Of a DNA stretch of 64,000 nt, positions 45,676 through 56,890 are shown in pieces. Within the stretch, counting starts at the first letter, position 1. Every line of letters begins with the position of its first letter. The notes beneath the pieces were generated by a model. The model was not told the origin of the DNA, made no database searches, and worked only from the letters and a program-made list of their open reading frames with translations. Made by a program: the position numbers and the translations under genes. This stretch comes from Orobanche coerulescens (lineage: Eukaryota > Streptophyta > Magnoliopsida > Lamiales > Orobanchaceae). The DNA lies in the NCBI GenBank assembly GCA_033398695.1, contig CM065816.1, positions 131,661,358 through 131,725,357 on the forward strand. The letters run 5' to 3'.

Positions 45676-46367
45676 ATTTCCCCCTTTTGATAATGCCAAG
45701 ACCTCTTAAAGATAACATCTTGATCCAGAGAGGCTGACTTCTTGTCCTTCTGTCGAATGATCTAGTCTTCAGCACTTAGTCTAAAAAGTGCGATTGCTCA
45801 CAGGCAAGTTCTAGGAATTCGTAAATATCTACAGGGATGTGTATTACAACTTAAACTTATGATTGGCGTGCAGGCACAATCTTACAGTGTGATCTAGGTT
45901 GAATACAACTTAACCTATGAACTGTTCGCAGACAAGTTCTTACAGCTTAATACTTAACAAGTTTTATATTTGTTGGCAGAAAATAAATTGATTTCGTAAT
46001 CAAACAGTAAAACAGTAAGAGTAGATTACGAGCTGTAATCTTTCAAGCAAAAATTAAATTTTATTTATAAGGGTCAAAAGATTACAATGATTGAGAGAAA
46101 AATATACAGAGATTGCATATTGCTAAGTACAATGATAAAGGATCATCCATGCTTATTCCAATAATGAGTGTGTATTCAAGGCCTCATGTCAGGATCATTG
46201 TCGGTTCCTCTCCACCCATTTTCCAGGGAATCCTTGCCCGGATCTTGATAGATCGCTCTTCCTTCAGCTGATTTGTCGAAGGCAAGTATTCAATCGTCGG
46301 GGTGAGTAAGCTGATCACCTTTCTGGTGCCTTGATTTCATCAAAATTTGCATGGGAAGCAGTCCTTT
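45676..46367 (-). other. Copia E 3' untranslated region and polypurine tract
   Basis: The complement of 45676-45689 is CAAAAGGGGGAAAT, the polypurine tract. The remaining 680 bp between it and the extra ORF stop are AT-rich with no reading frame of note. Confidence 0.7.
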
Positions 46368-47426
46368 TTACAGCATCCTTGCAAATTCATCTGCAGCCTC
46401 CGCTAGTGTCTTGCATTTATTGAAGATGGCGGACTCCCTGATGAGCTTAACAAAGTATCTCATCAGTTCGTTCTTCCTCTAATTCTTCGCTTCATCCGCA
46501 GTAGGCTGACGGTTGGCAGGAAGACGAATCTCCGATGGTCTCTGTACATTTTTCTTCCAGGGATTGTTAGGGTCGTGGAACTCTGGGCGAGAACTAATTA
46601 CCCTGTATTCTTGTGCAGGCAAGGCCAAGCGGCTTATTGCAGCAGCAACGCTGTCCTCTAATGCAGTGTTAATATCCTTTTCTCTCTCAAGCCTCCATTG
46701 CCTTCCAGGCTCTCTCGCTTCTTCCCCCTTTTTGGCATCATCAAGGTAAGTGACCTTATCATCAATGCTCTCTAGGAGCTTCATCGTGTTATCCTGCTTG
46801 GTCTCTATTCGCGAGATTTTTTCAATCAAAGAACTAAGCACCAGAGACATGTCATCGATCTTTTTATCATGTCCTGTGAGCCTGGAGCCAGTTTCCTGTA
46901 GGGCGGCGATAGTCTTGGCTTCAGATATTCGGAGCTTTTCCTGCTCTTGCTTGAGAATTTGCTCCTGGCGCTGTTGAAGTTGAGCGAGTGCTTGCCGTAA
47001 TGCACTAGGCACTATGCGAAACGCCTCTTCAACTTTTGTAACTTCTCTCTTTAGGCCAATCATCTCATCAATTACAGTTTCTCTCATCCAATCGAGCTCT
47101 TTGCCAACATCATACAATGCCTTCATGACATCCTGCATGAACACTGTTTGGCGGCCGATGGCTTGGAGTTGCTCTATCCGGGCTTCTGTACGCACAAAGC
47201 CGGGGTGCGTTATCTTCTCATTTTCTGTTCCATTAAGTTGATGCATGGCCACATGAGGACGTGGTCTGTCGTCGGGAAGGAATCCGTGATTAGACACGAA
47301 GCTGATAGAGATTGGTGATGCAGGAGCATCAGGCGCGGGCTCGGTAGATGGTTGGGTATCTTCGTCAGTCTTGGAGACAGGGGGACTGATTCCTCCTGTT
47401 CCTGTTGTGTTTCTGTAGTCATGCAT
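46368..47426 (-). pseudogene. Copia E extra ORF, C-terminal coiled-coil part
   Basis: An open run of 315 codons (47426-46479) ends in a TAG, after which the same frame continues for about 36 codons (NELMRYFVKLI, then CKTLAEAADEFARML) to a TAA at 46368-46370. The TAG is therefore premature. After a Pro/Ser-rich start, most of the segment is Gln/Glu/Lys-rich helix: IEQLQAIGRQTVFMQDVMK, LAQLQQRQEQILKQEQEKL, SLIEKISRIETKQDNTM. This strongly suggests a long coiled coil, a feature reported for env-like ORFs of this lineage. No membrane segment is seen. Confidence 0.7.
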
Positions 47427-47625
47427 ATAGGAGGGACTGATTCCTCCTGCTGACTCTCAGCTTCCGCCTGCTCCAGCAGAGGGACTGATTCCTTTTGTGG
47501 GATGGCGCGGGCTTCTTCTTCTTGAGCTTCCTGTTCTGAATCTCCATGCTATAAGGGAGGGACTGATTCCTCTTGTACGTTGTCCTTCGCAGCTTCCTGT
47601 TGTTGTTGGGGAGGGGACTGATGGC
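47379..47625. repeat. Five dispersed GAGGGACTGATTCC repeats
   Basis: GAGGGACTGATTCCTCNTG-like words near 47379, 47431, 47479, 47555 and 47611, spaced about 50-75 bp. On the minus strand they encode repeated EESVP motifs in the linker of the copia E extra ORF. Confidence 0.8.
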
Positions 47626-48072
47626 TGTCCGAGGTCCCCTGACCCTATTGGTCTTGCATTCTGGACAGTTCCTGTTCGTGATCTTCCTCCCGACTCATTC
47701 TTAGACCTATCTGTAAGGCATTGTCATCATCGTCTGAGTCGGGATCAGATTCGGGGTTGTTAGGAACTATGTCATTGGACTTGGATTTTCCCTTCAATCG
47801 GGCCTGTTCTTTTGCCAGATAATAATTTGATATGAGCTATCGGCAAAAGTCGTTGTCCCATTGAATCAAGATATGGATGTCTTGAGTGTCCGTGACTTCC
47901 AGAGCAAAAGATTCTTCTTCTTTCCACTCCTCCCAATTATACAGGACGCCCTAAGGTGCAACCCTATAAGACTTCCATTGTACAAAATCTTCAAATGCTT
48001 GCTCAATCTGCACTTGAAGTAGGGTTTCGTGAATGACAGTTGTGGGGGAGGGGCTCCGTACAGTATGTGGGT
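47427..48072 (-). pseudogene. Copia E extra ORF, low-complexity linker
   Basis: Joins the N- and C-terminal parts. Frames are interrupted. Translations are rich in Glu, Ser, Pro and Gln, including the EESVP repeats. The linker plays the same positional role as the acidic tract in copia G's extra ORF. Confidence 0.5.
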
Positions 48073-49400
48073 CTACTGTAGGGATAGGATCCGCAACAGT
48101 GTGAGAGCCTGTTTTGGAGAGGGATCCCTAATAGGGATTGGTACCCTGATGGGAGAGGGATCATGTATGGGTGTGGGTCCCCTTATAGGAGAGGCGGCAG
48201 TCCGATCTGAACGTGCAGCCAATTCGCCAGTTCCTAATAACTTAGCAAATAATTGATCATCCATCATAGCCGCCAATGGCTCGGGATCTGCAGCAGGTGC
48301 AACAATTATTTCTTCCGCAGGGGTTGCACCCTCGGGTGGGGGTACAACGGGTTGCGCCGATGTAGGGATGTCTACATAGATCGTTGTAACCTCTGTAGCA
48401 TTAGCTTTGGAAGATTTCCTTAGCTTCTTCTTCGGCTTCTCGACATCAAGAGGTGATTTGGTGTGAGATGTTCTCTTTCTCTTCTTCTTTAATTTTTCCT
48501 CACTAACAGACTTGATAGTGACGTCCCTTGGATCATCAAAAATAGGCAGATATCGGGCAAAGGGTGTCATCATAATGAGTCCGTATTTATTGTACGCGGA
48601 GGGCTTGCTTCCGCATATGTACTTGCCATGGCCAATCTTCTTGGCTCCTTTTGATTGCGGCACATCACATTTGGTGAGAATGTTATTAAGAATCACGCCA
48701 AATGACTTTTTTTGAGTAGCACGCTTAGAAGCCTCTTCCTGTAGCCTCTTCAGAATGATCTGGAACCTGTTTACTCTTCCACCAGACATGATGGTGACCA
48801 TCGTTCTGAAACGCAGATTAATGCACATCTCGAATGCGCCGGTCCTATTCTCAACAACACGACAACAAAAATCGTGTAAGTACATAAAAGGTAAACAAAA
48901 TATCTTCTTATGGCAAGATGCGTGGACGTTTTTGTCCGAAGCGTCGCCAATGAACAATCCCCAATAGGCAGTGAGGAGTTCTTGTGACCCAAAGGTCTCA
49001 AGCTCTTCCATCGTTAGGCCATCAGACGGCAGCCTGTAAATATTCTGCAGAAGTTCCCGGTCAATGCAGATCTGGACTCTGCGGACAGTAGCAGAAATAT
49101 CGGAAACATCTCCTCCTCTTTTCAGAGAGAAGAATCTGACAAAAGAGTCGCGATAGAATTCCTCGCCTATACGCTTATCATAGAGCTAAGGTGATGACTT
49201 CCGATGCGGTATAGGCCTTGTTGTCGGATTCTGGAAATAATGAGTTCCATTGCTTCAACATCCTTGACTTCAATGCGAACTTGTAAGCATGACGGATCTG
49301 GAGAAGATTCGCTTGTCGATGATGGAGTCTTTCTCGAGTGCAGACGGTAGTACAGACAGCACCCAAAGATGGAAAATGGCGAATTCTTCCCCGGATGAAA
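48073..49400 (-). pseudogene. Copia E extra ORF, N-terminal globular part
   Basis: From about 49330 downward: RIEVKDVEAMELIISRIRQQ, a frameshift near 49190, then RIGEEFYRDSFVRFF, RRVQICIDRELLQNIYRLP and, in an open 312-codon run from 49011, SQELLTAYWGLFIGDAS and KSFGVILNNILTKC. The FYR and V-x-I-x-ID patterns parallel part 1 of the copia G ORF (20556-21599), so the two are homologous. The C-terminal side holds a Lys/Arg-rich patch (LKKKRKRTSH, 48490) and a PIRxPxPI repeat (48190-48090). Confidence 0.7.
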
Positions 49401-49875
49401 ACAATACGCACCCGACACCAAACAACAGCCACGAGAAGATACATGAACTATGAGTTCGAGTCAGAACTGAGGTGCTTAAAAAACATGATTCCGACTACCC
49501 CAAGGTTCGAAAAACGACAACGATAATAATTGCCCCATAACTTTAGGAAATTACAAAACATCCCAAAACATCTGAAATGCACGATGCATGGTCGAAACGC
49601 CAAACGAAATCTCACAACATGCATAATAACATAATATGGGTTTGCGGCAACCACAGAACAGCGATTCCGATCAACAATTACGAGAATCGAACCAAATAGC
49701 GACGGAAATGACATTAAAAGTGGAATTGAGTAAAATAGGTCTGAAATACGCTCGAATAACAAAAAGTCCAGTATTAAGTATTCTAGATATATCAATACGG
49801 TTACAAGCGAGTCACTGAAAATGAAAAATACACCAAAAAGAAAAATATCGGAAAAAGAAAAATGCGGATATTATA
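49401..49875 (-). repeat. Gypsy C LTR, right piece
   Basis: Follows F's LTR end (10205-10658) with divergence: GATTCCGACTACCCCAAGG, TAACTTTAGGAAATTACAAA, AGAATCGAACC and the terminal GCGGATATTATA. Non-coding. The left limit is approximate. Confidence 0.75.
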
Positions 49876-50526
49876 CTGACTTCAGCTAGGCTCTTTGCAG
49901 ATGATTCTGCTGCAAATGCTATCCCTTTTTTAGCTGGTTCATTAGATGATGAACAGGGCAGTTCAAACTCATAGGTCTTGAGATCAGAAAACAGCTCCTG
50001 GATCTTAATTTTGTTGAGATCCTTTGATTCTCTCATGGCTACAGCTTTCATGCTCCATTTAGGGTTGAGAGATCTTAAGACATTAGAGCCATCTCCCTGT
50101 TACCATATGTCTTTCCAAGGGAGGTTATTTCATTGATAATCTCACTGAATCTTGTGTCCACCTAGTCAATTGTTTCTCCATTCTTCATCTTGAAATTGTC
50201 AATTTTTTGGGTGGCAATTGACAACTTATTTTCCTTGATAAACTCGGTTCCCTCACACATTACATCTAATGCGTCCCAAATTTCTTTGGCTTTTTTACAA
50301 TTTTTAATCTTGACCATGATTGCTTTGTCAAGAGTCTAATATAGCACATCTCTGGCCCAGTTATCAAGATTGGCCAGCTTCCTTTCTTCAGGAGACATCT
50401 CGGTTCTCTTTTTTGGAATCTTCTCTGGCTTCCCAGCTGCAACTTCTTCTGGTGTGTTGTTCTTCTCAAATATGAATGGTCCATACTCAATTACACACCA
50501 CATGTAATCATGAATGGATGACAGAT
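49876..50526 (-). pseudogene. Copia D gag, main part
   Basis: Copia-type gag close to that of G: HLSSIHDYMWCVIEYGPFIF, EEVAAGKPEKIPKKRTEMS, LANLDNWARDVLY, then TLDKAIMVKI and KAVAMRESKDLNKIKIQEL and ELPCSSSNEPAKKG. It keeps the WARDVLY segment that G has lost. A TAG (50338) interrupts it. It ends where gypsy C's LTR begins. Confidence 0.88.
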
Positions 50527-50531
50527 GAGCC

Positions 50532-53372
50532 TGTAATATCCGACTGTAACTTTTCATTTTTACCTGTCGTTGTATTATTCGGATAATCTGATTATCATAA
50601 ATCGTTGCATTTAGTATTATGTTGAGGTATTATAGATTTGAATATCATATCGTTGTTATTTCATTTCATATGTGATGATTCGATGTTAATAAGAGAGTTG
50701 CATTTTCGAATTTTTCTGTTGATGTAGCACACGCTACACAGTACGATTAACGTACGCTAATCCTGTGCCTTAGCGTGCGTAAGGATTCCTCTGTTGCGTA
50801 CGCTAAGAGGGAATCTGGCATCAGTTGACTTCAGCACGTGAACTCCTTAGCCGTTAGCATGCATGTGATCAAGGTCTGAGCTGTCGTGTCGGTGAGAATC
50901 TACTTTTATTAGCGTGCGTAACCCATTTCTCATTAGCGTGCGCTAACGGCCTGCGATAATTCAAGACAGTAGCCACTGTAAGCCGCTTACGTACGTAATA
51001 TCGACCGGATAGCGTACGTAAGTGCATTAGCGTACGCTAAACTGTCCCGATAGCGTGCGCTAAGTCTGCACAGTCTATTTATAGGACCAACCTGTTTTTC
51101 ATTTCTTCACAACCCCAAACCGAATTTCTCTCTTCACATATCATACCTCTGCACTACCAAAACAATATCAACCTTCACCAACTTGTTTCTAAGCCTTGAA
51201 TCTTGGAGTGGAGCTCATTTCCTTGGAGATTTGGAGTTGTTTTTGAGCTTGGAATATATTCTCTCATAGCATTGAAGTTGTTCTTCATTTCTGGAGGTAG
51301 GTGTGCTTTCTTCTCTGCATTATTTTCTTATGTTGATGATTAATGACGAATTATACTTCACCTAGAGTTAGATTAAGCAAGTAAAACATGGTTATAATTA
51401 AACTCTTTAAACACTTCTTGATGAATATGATAAATGAGGGTTTAGATTAGAGGAGTTCTTGATATTGTAGTAATGGTAACCATGTTTGTAGTTGTCATTA
51501 CTCATTTTCTGGACGAATTTAGCTCAGTAGAACATTGTTGGATCGGTTAGCTCCATCATAACTGGATTTAGTCAAGAACTTGATATCATAAAGTGTTTAA
51601 ACACCATTTTAGGTATTTATTTACCTTGAGAAGAACTTGATAATGTTAAAGATAAGATTAGATGATCTAGTTCAGAAATCTTAGAAACTTTAAATCATAT
51701 TTGTTCAGTTTCACAAGTCTTTGAAGAATGATAAGGATATTACAACAATAACTTTTCATTAATCTAATGTGTTGAGAACTTAGAATATTTTGATCATCAT
51801 ACTAGATAAATGGTGAATTCACCATCATGTTAATGAATCTTCCAGCACTTTGATAACCCTCATGGGTATGGTGTAATCTCAGAACTTATGAACTTGTTGT
51901 TAGCTTAAAAGTCAATTTAGATGAGAGGAGAATAATCATAATGTGCAGATTTTACCTTTTAACGTTTTAATGTTTTGGAAAGTTTAATCATCATAAGATG
52001 ATCTTAACATCATAATTGGTTATTCAACATACCCTTGATAGAACTCTTGTTTATGATGAACCATGCGAACATTCGGTAAATATTGTAAACCGATTCTTAT
52101 GGTTGTAATGATGTTAGAAGAACTCCTGGCATAAGGCTTCAATAATTGGTAGTAACAAACTATTCTAAAGGATTGTAGGTTGACGTCTTACTAATCCTAT
52201 ATTGATAATTATACGAATATGTTTTTGAGTAAAATGTATTTCGTTTAAGGTTGATTGTTCGAGTAAAATTTGTCGAGGACCGTTGCCTGCTCCGACAAGA
52301 AGAGGACTATTCTCGTCTCCGTATTAAGGCAAGTTATCTTGCTTGGTTATAATGACGATTAGATTCTTGTGATCATTATATATTTCATGTGTATGAATTG
52401 TTCCATGTGACGTTTGTCGTGATTTGACATTGTCCTTGACATTATGGGATTGCATTCCCAAGTACGTCGTTTTGAATCGTTGATCTCGTTGGTCCTTATT
52501 TTCACTTTGGTGAGTTTTTCTTGATCCTTAATCGATGTGTATTTCATTGAACTTCGTTGTCATGTTGTGTCGTGACATTTCCGAATCATATCTGCGCCGA
52601 TCGATATTGTGTAGATTTTTAGCCGGCACTTGTATAGTCATACGTGGATGTTTCCGTATTGGATCCTGCACACGAGACGTAGTTCGTGAGGCTAATTAGG
52701 TACATTGTCACACGTATATTCTGGATTCCGTATACGGGTGGACATGTACACGGACACATTTCCGGATCGGGCGCATCGTGATGTCCATCTTGAGCTATAT
52801 TGTTAATCGCTCATAGTCCATGTATGATTGGATGTGTTCGATGTTTTGTGATCGATTGTTTCATACGCCCGAGGGGTATGATTAACAAATGGAATGACTT
52901 TCTTGAGATCTATATATGTGAATTGTATAATGTCAAGAATCGGTTATCATGTATATCTGACCCTGTGTTGGGCGAAATACTTGTATTGTATTTTAGGTCG
53001 AGGCAAAGGCAAGGCACGGGAAGAGCATGTCGACGGCGAAGGGTTCGAAGGATACTAGTTCGGGGGCCCCTCGTCTTTGTTGTCCGGTTATGCTAAACCG
53101 TGTTATGTTATTTCCTGCTTCATTTAAATTGTTATTTGGTTGTATTTAACATTCGAAGTATTTTCCATCCCCATATGGTCTATACTTGTTTTTCGGATCC
53201 TGTGTGTTGTAAGGCCGTTGGCCATATTTTAATAAAATCCTAATCGGAGTAATGACTCATCATTGTGATTCGGTATCACAAATAATATTTATTTAACCTG
53301 TTTTGGATATCGCCTGGTGGGTCCCAGTGTGGGATTCACGGCACTGTAATAGCCGCCTTTTGGGGTGTTACA
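50532..53372 (+). repeat. 5' LTR of chromovirus B
   Basis: Starts TGTAATATCCGAC, ends GGGGTGTTACA. Matches 58472-61325 nearly throughout. Differences are short and often of the TTGG versus TCG kind. Contains the promoter cluster listed next. Non-coding. Confidence 0.97.
50725..51084 (+). promoter_or_regulatory. B 5' LTR promoter: palindrome cluster and TATA box
   Basis: About nine words by eye: TTAACGTACGCTAA (50747), TTAGCGTGCGTAAG, TTGCGTACGCTAA, TTAGCGTGCGTAA, TTAGCGTGCGCTAA, CTTACGTACGTAA, TAGCGTACGTAA, TTAGCGTACGCTAA and TAGCGTGCGCTAA. The last ends at about 51063, and a TATTTATAG box follows at 51076-51084. Expected transcription start would be about 30 bp further. Confidence 0.7.
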
Positions 53373-53788
53373 GAAGATGGTATCGGAGAGTTGTTTCTTT
53401 TTTTTATGAGTCATTGAGAATTGAACTAGTATCAAGAGACCTTCGTGTCACGTGTGACCTGTGCAAGTGCCTGACCCTACGAGCCAAATACGGTATGTAC
53501 TTTATGAGCCATGATTTAATTACTGGCGTAATATTGATATCAGTATGGGTCTCCTTGTTGATCATGTTATTTCGAGGAATTGTGACAGGATTTATCTGAT
53601 TGATAATCCGAGGTAAATGCTGAATTTATTATACAATTGAAATTGTTCGACTTGACACCGATATAATATTCGGTGCGACATTTGTGGTATCGATAACCGT
53701 TTTCCTTGAATATGTGATTCCTTGTTGCTATTAAATTTTAGTATCTTGAACTGTACTTATGGTTATCATTATGATTCATTCTTTCAGT
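53373..53788 (+). other. Leader of chromovirus B with primer-binding site
   Basis: TGGTATCGGAGAG at 53378-53390 is the tRNA-Met-type primer site, with two mismatches. The remaining leader to the gag ATG at 53789 has no gene. Confidence 0.85.
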
Positions 53789-54870
53789 ATGGAAAGAAAT
53801 CTGAGGGGTCGTGGCAGAGGGGGACGAGGCCGCGGAAGGGGCCGAATCCCGATACCTCGAGCCAACAGACGCGCGAATGCGGATCAGAGTTCCGCAGACA
53901 GTGGTTCACCTTCTAGGGAACAATCGCACCACAAAGGGGCGCGGATGCGCGTGTCGATCCTTACATCGTAATGCGGGCATGATGACACGATGACCCGGAT
54001 GGGTCAACTAATGGAAGCTATGCAGAGGGCCGCCATCGCCGGCAGCAGGGGCTCATCCTCCTCCCGTGATTGGCGGACCCGTGAGTCGGATTATCGTGAC
54101 ATCTCGGCCGACCACCGACTTTTGAAGGCTCCTCCGAGCTCGCCGACATTGTGCATGGATCGAGCATTTTGAGAAACTTTTCCAGATGGTGGATCGCCTG
54201 AAGAGAATCGCGTCTCGGTAGCCGCGTATTATCTTAGCAAAGGCGCTCATACTGGTGGCTTTCAAGAAGGCCACCGATGGTGTTTACACTTGGGAGGAAT
54301 TTAAAACCTCATGCTAGACTCACATTATCCGTGCCACTCCGTGAGGCCAAACTCGGAACTTTTGAACCCCGACCCGTCTCAAGACGATGATGTATTATCT
54401 GTGCTGAGAAATTACAGGCACTCCTTCCTTTTGCCACGACAATTATCCGAACAGAGGCCGACAAGATCAAATACTTTCTCAAGAGGCTTAAACCCCGAAT
54501 GAGAATGCAGCTGTTGAATCACCACTGTACTACCTTACCAGAGTTCATCGAGAAGGCTCTTGAGTACGAACTCACCGCGAAGGAGATTTCCAAGAAACAA
54601 CCACATTAACAACAAAAGGTCCAGGAACCGTAACTGCATCGAGAGTAATCGGGACATTCAGAAGCCCTACCATTGCCAAACCTTCCGATCGACCACCCAT
54701 GACATCGGCCACCGGATCGCACTCTCGAGCGGTCCTCCTCTCGTTGTGTGCTATAATCGCGGAGACCAGGGGCATATCAGCTCCAAATGCCCGAAGCCCG
54801 CCGTCACATGCCATACTTGTGGCAAAAATGGTCACCGTGCTCGCTTGTAGGGGTGGACCCGACTGAACCA
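53789..54870 (+). pseudogene. Chromovirus B gag
   Basis: ATG 53789 gives MERNLRGRGRGGRGRGRGR, matching the start of A's gag. Frameshifts follow at about 53970, 54170, 54300 and 54480. Capsid blocks remain: LLNPDPSQDDDVL (54358), MRMQLLNHHCTTLPEFIEKA (54500). Zinc knuckles at 54743-54850: CYNRGDQGHISSKC, with Arg for the second Cys, and CHTCGKNGHRARL, which ends before its last Cys because of a stop. Confidence 0.9.
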
Positions 54871-55530
54871 AGAGCGTCTCATGCCCCGGGCCTCAATCCT
54901 CTCTGCCCGTAACCGGATGCCTCCGTCCGCTTCCTATCAGACCACCGGGGCGAATAGGGGAATGGGCCGTGGGAATCAAGGTGGTACACCTAGTGCCGGA
55001 ACTGCGAAACCCAGGATTTACGAGATGAAGAAAGCTGACGATCCCGAGGGGGGCATGATTTCAGGTATACTCGAGATCCATTCCTAGCCTGTATGTGTTC
55101 TTTTTGATACCGGTGCTTCACACTCCTTTATATCTTCTTCTTGTTTAAGTCGTTTGCCTCTAGACCATGTTATCAATTGTGAGCCCTACGTGATTGGTCT
55201 ACCTGATGGTAGAAGAATTATTGGAAATCGTGAAGTCCAGGACTGTCCGATTCGTTTGAACGACCATGAGTGGTTGTCAAATCTGATTGTAGTCGATCTG
55301 CCTAAGGATGATATAATCTTGGGTATCGATTGGATGGATCGTCACGATGCAATACTCAGTATCCGCAAGTGGATGGTTACCGTCACTTCTGATGATGGAT
55401 TCGAGTGTATTTTTCGAGGTGATAATCCCAGTCGTTCTGGGAGAGTCATCAGCGCTATGAAAACAGTGAAACTGCTTAATCAAGGGTGTATTGGTTATTG
55501 GTGCTACATGACCAAAACAGCTGATCGACC
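54871..55530 (+). pseudogene. Chromovirus B protease
   Basis: Retropepsin-type protease with the catalytic motif [11 protein letters not shown] (about 55095-55127) intact, unlike A, then [35 protein letters not shown] and RWMVTV-like strands. A TAG at 55085-55087 lies just before the active site, where A has Lys, so translation as written would restart downstream. Confidence 0.88.
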
Positions 55531-56430
55531 AGTTGAATTGGCCGACATTCCGGTAGTCCGAGATTACCCCGATGTATTTCCAGACGAGTTGCCAGGCTTA
55601 CCTCCTCATCGTGATGTGGAGTTTATTATTGAGTTAGAACCAGGTACGTCCCCGCTCTCAAAAGAACCGTACCGTATGGCTCCGACTGAGATGCAAGAAT
55701 TGAAGAACCAGCTTGAGGAGTTGACTGACAAAGGCTATATTCAACCTAGTGCGTCCCCTTGGGGAGCACCGGTGTTATTTGTGCGGAAGAAAGATGGATC
55801 TCTACGATTGTGTATTGATTACCGTGAGCTGAACAGGGTAACCATCAAAAACAAGTATCCCTTGCCTCGTATTGATGACTTATTGGACCAACTTCAGGGA
55901 GCTGCCGTGTTTTCTAAGATCGACTTGAGATCTGGTTATCATCAGTTGAGGATTCGAGAGTCTGACATTTCGAAGACAGCTGCCTGCATCGCTATGGGCA
56001 TTATGAGTTCGTGGTGATGCCATTTGACCGACTAATGCACCGGCAAGATTCATGGAGTTGATGAATCGAGTTTTTATTAACTATCTGGATCGCTTTGTAG
56101 TCGTTTTCATTGACGACATTCTGATTTACTCTCGCGACCACGAGGAGCACGAGAGTCACCTCCACCAAGTTCTCGATACATTGAGGCGGGAACAACTTTA
56201 TGGGAAATTTTCTAAGTCTGAATTCTGGATGCCTGAGGTTGTCTTTCTCGGGCATGTGATATCAGCCGAAGGGGTGAGAATGGACCCACAAAAGACGGAA
56301 GCCATTCGAGATTGGCTACCACCGAAGAACGTGAAGGAAGTTCGTAGTTTCCTCGGCCTAGCAGGTTACTACCGACGATTCGTAGAAGGGTTCTTTAAAA
56401 TTTCGCAACCGATGACTAACTTACTGCGGA
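55531..56430 (+). pseudogene. Chromovirus B reverse transcriptase
   Basis: [57 protein letters not shown] and [20 protein letters not shown] are in one frame to about 55980. A frameshift there breaks the block before MPF. From about 56046 the next frame carries [20 protein letters not shown], catalytic [15 protein letters not shown] and [16 protein letters not shown], uninterrupted at the point where the CACTA cuts [16 protein letters not shown] ends the domain. Confidence 0.93.
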
Positions 56431-56890
56431 AGGACAAGAAGTATTTGTGGTCAGAAGCATGTCAGCAAAGTTTTGAAGAGCTCAAGAGTCGATTGATTTC
56501 GGCACCTGTTTGGTCTTACCAAAGGGAACGGAAGGATTTGTGGTGTATAGCGACGCGTCGAGACAGGGTCTGGGATGTGTACTAATGCAGGAAGGGAAAG
56601 TAATCGCCTATGCATCGAGACAATTGCGACCCTATGAAGTTAACTATCCGACCCACGACTTAGAGTTAGCATCCGTGGTGTTTGCTTTGAAAATCTAGCG
56701 TCACTATCTTTACGGAGTTACCTGCCAGATCTTTACAGACCACAAGAGCCTAAAGTACATTTTTACTCAGAAGGGGTTGAACATGAGGCAGAGAAGGTGG
56801 CTAGAATTAATCAAGGACTATGATATCGAGATCCTTTATCATCCGGGTAAAGCTAATGTGGTTGCCGACGCATTGAGCCGTAAAACCGTG
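56431..56890 (+). pseudogene. Chromovirus B RNase H
   Basis: [17 protein letters not shown] (56531), [14 protein letters not shown] (56654) and [10 protein letters not shown] (56739) give the D, E and D catalytic residues, and [13 protein letters not shown] (56845) closes it. Frameshift near 56508 (the APV-LVLPK region). TAG at 56696-56698 replaces the Trp that A has at the same place. Confidence 0.92.

Larger units (their letters stand above)
44426..49400 (-). mobile_element. Copia E (SIRE-like), truncated: extra ORF and 3' LTR only
   Basis: Minus-strand copia remnant inside gypsy C's LTR. It has a 3' LTR (44426-45675), a polypurine tract and a decayed extra ORF of the same type as in copia G. 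Gag, pol and the 5' LTR are absent. The right junction is gradual by eye, between about 49340 and 49420. The left flank AAAAG (44421-44425) cannot be matched on the right, consistent with a truncation or deletion after insertion. Confidence 0.8.
42780..49875 (-). mobile_element. Gypsy C, 5' LTR split by copia E
   Basis: LTR starting TGTAACACCCC at 42780 and ending GGATATTATA at 49875, interrupted by copia E. The two pieces total about 2.1 kb. The distance from the palindrome cluster to the LTR end (about 555 bp after removing E) matches F (about 500 bp), so little LTR sequence is missing. The flank CTGAC (49876-49880) belongs to copia D gag. The rest of C, beyond A, is not in the window. Confidence 0.8.

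Noticed and set aside
50725..51064. Possible CRISPR-like repeat array
   Set aside because: Repeats are short, imperfect palindromes with irregular spacing inside a plant LTR.
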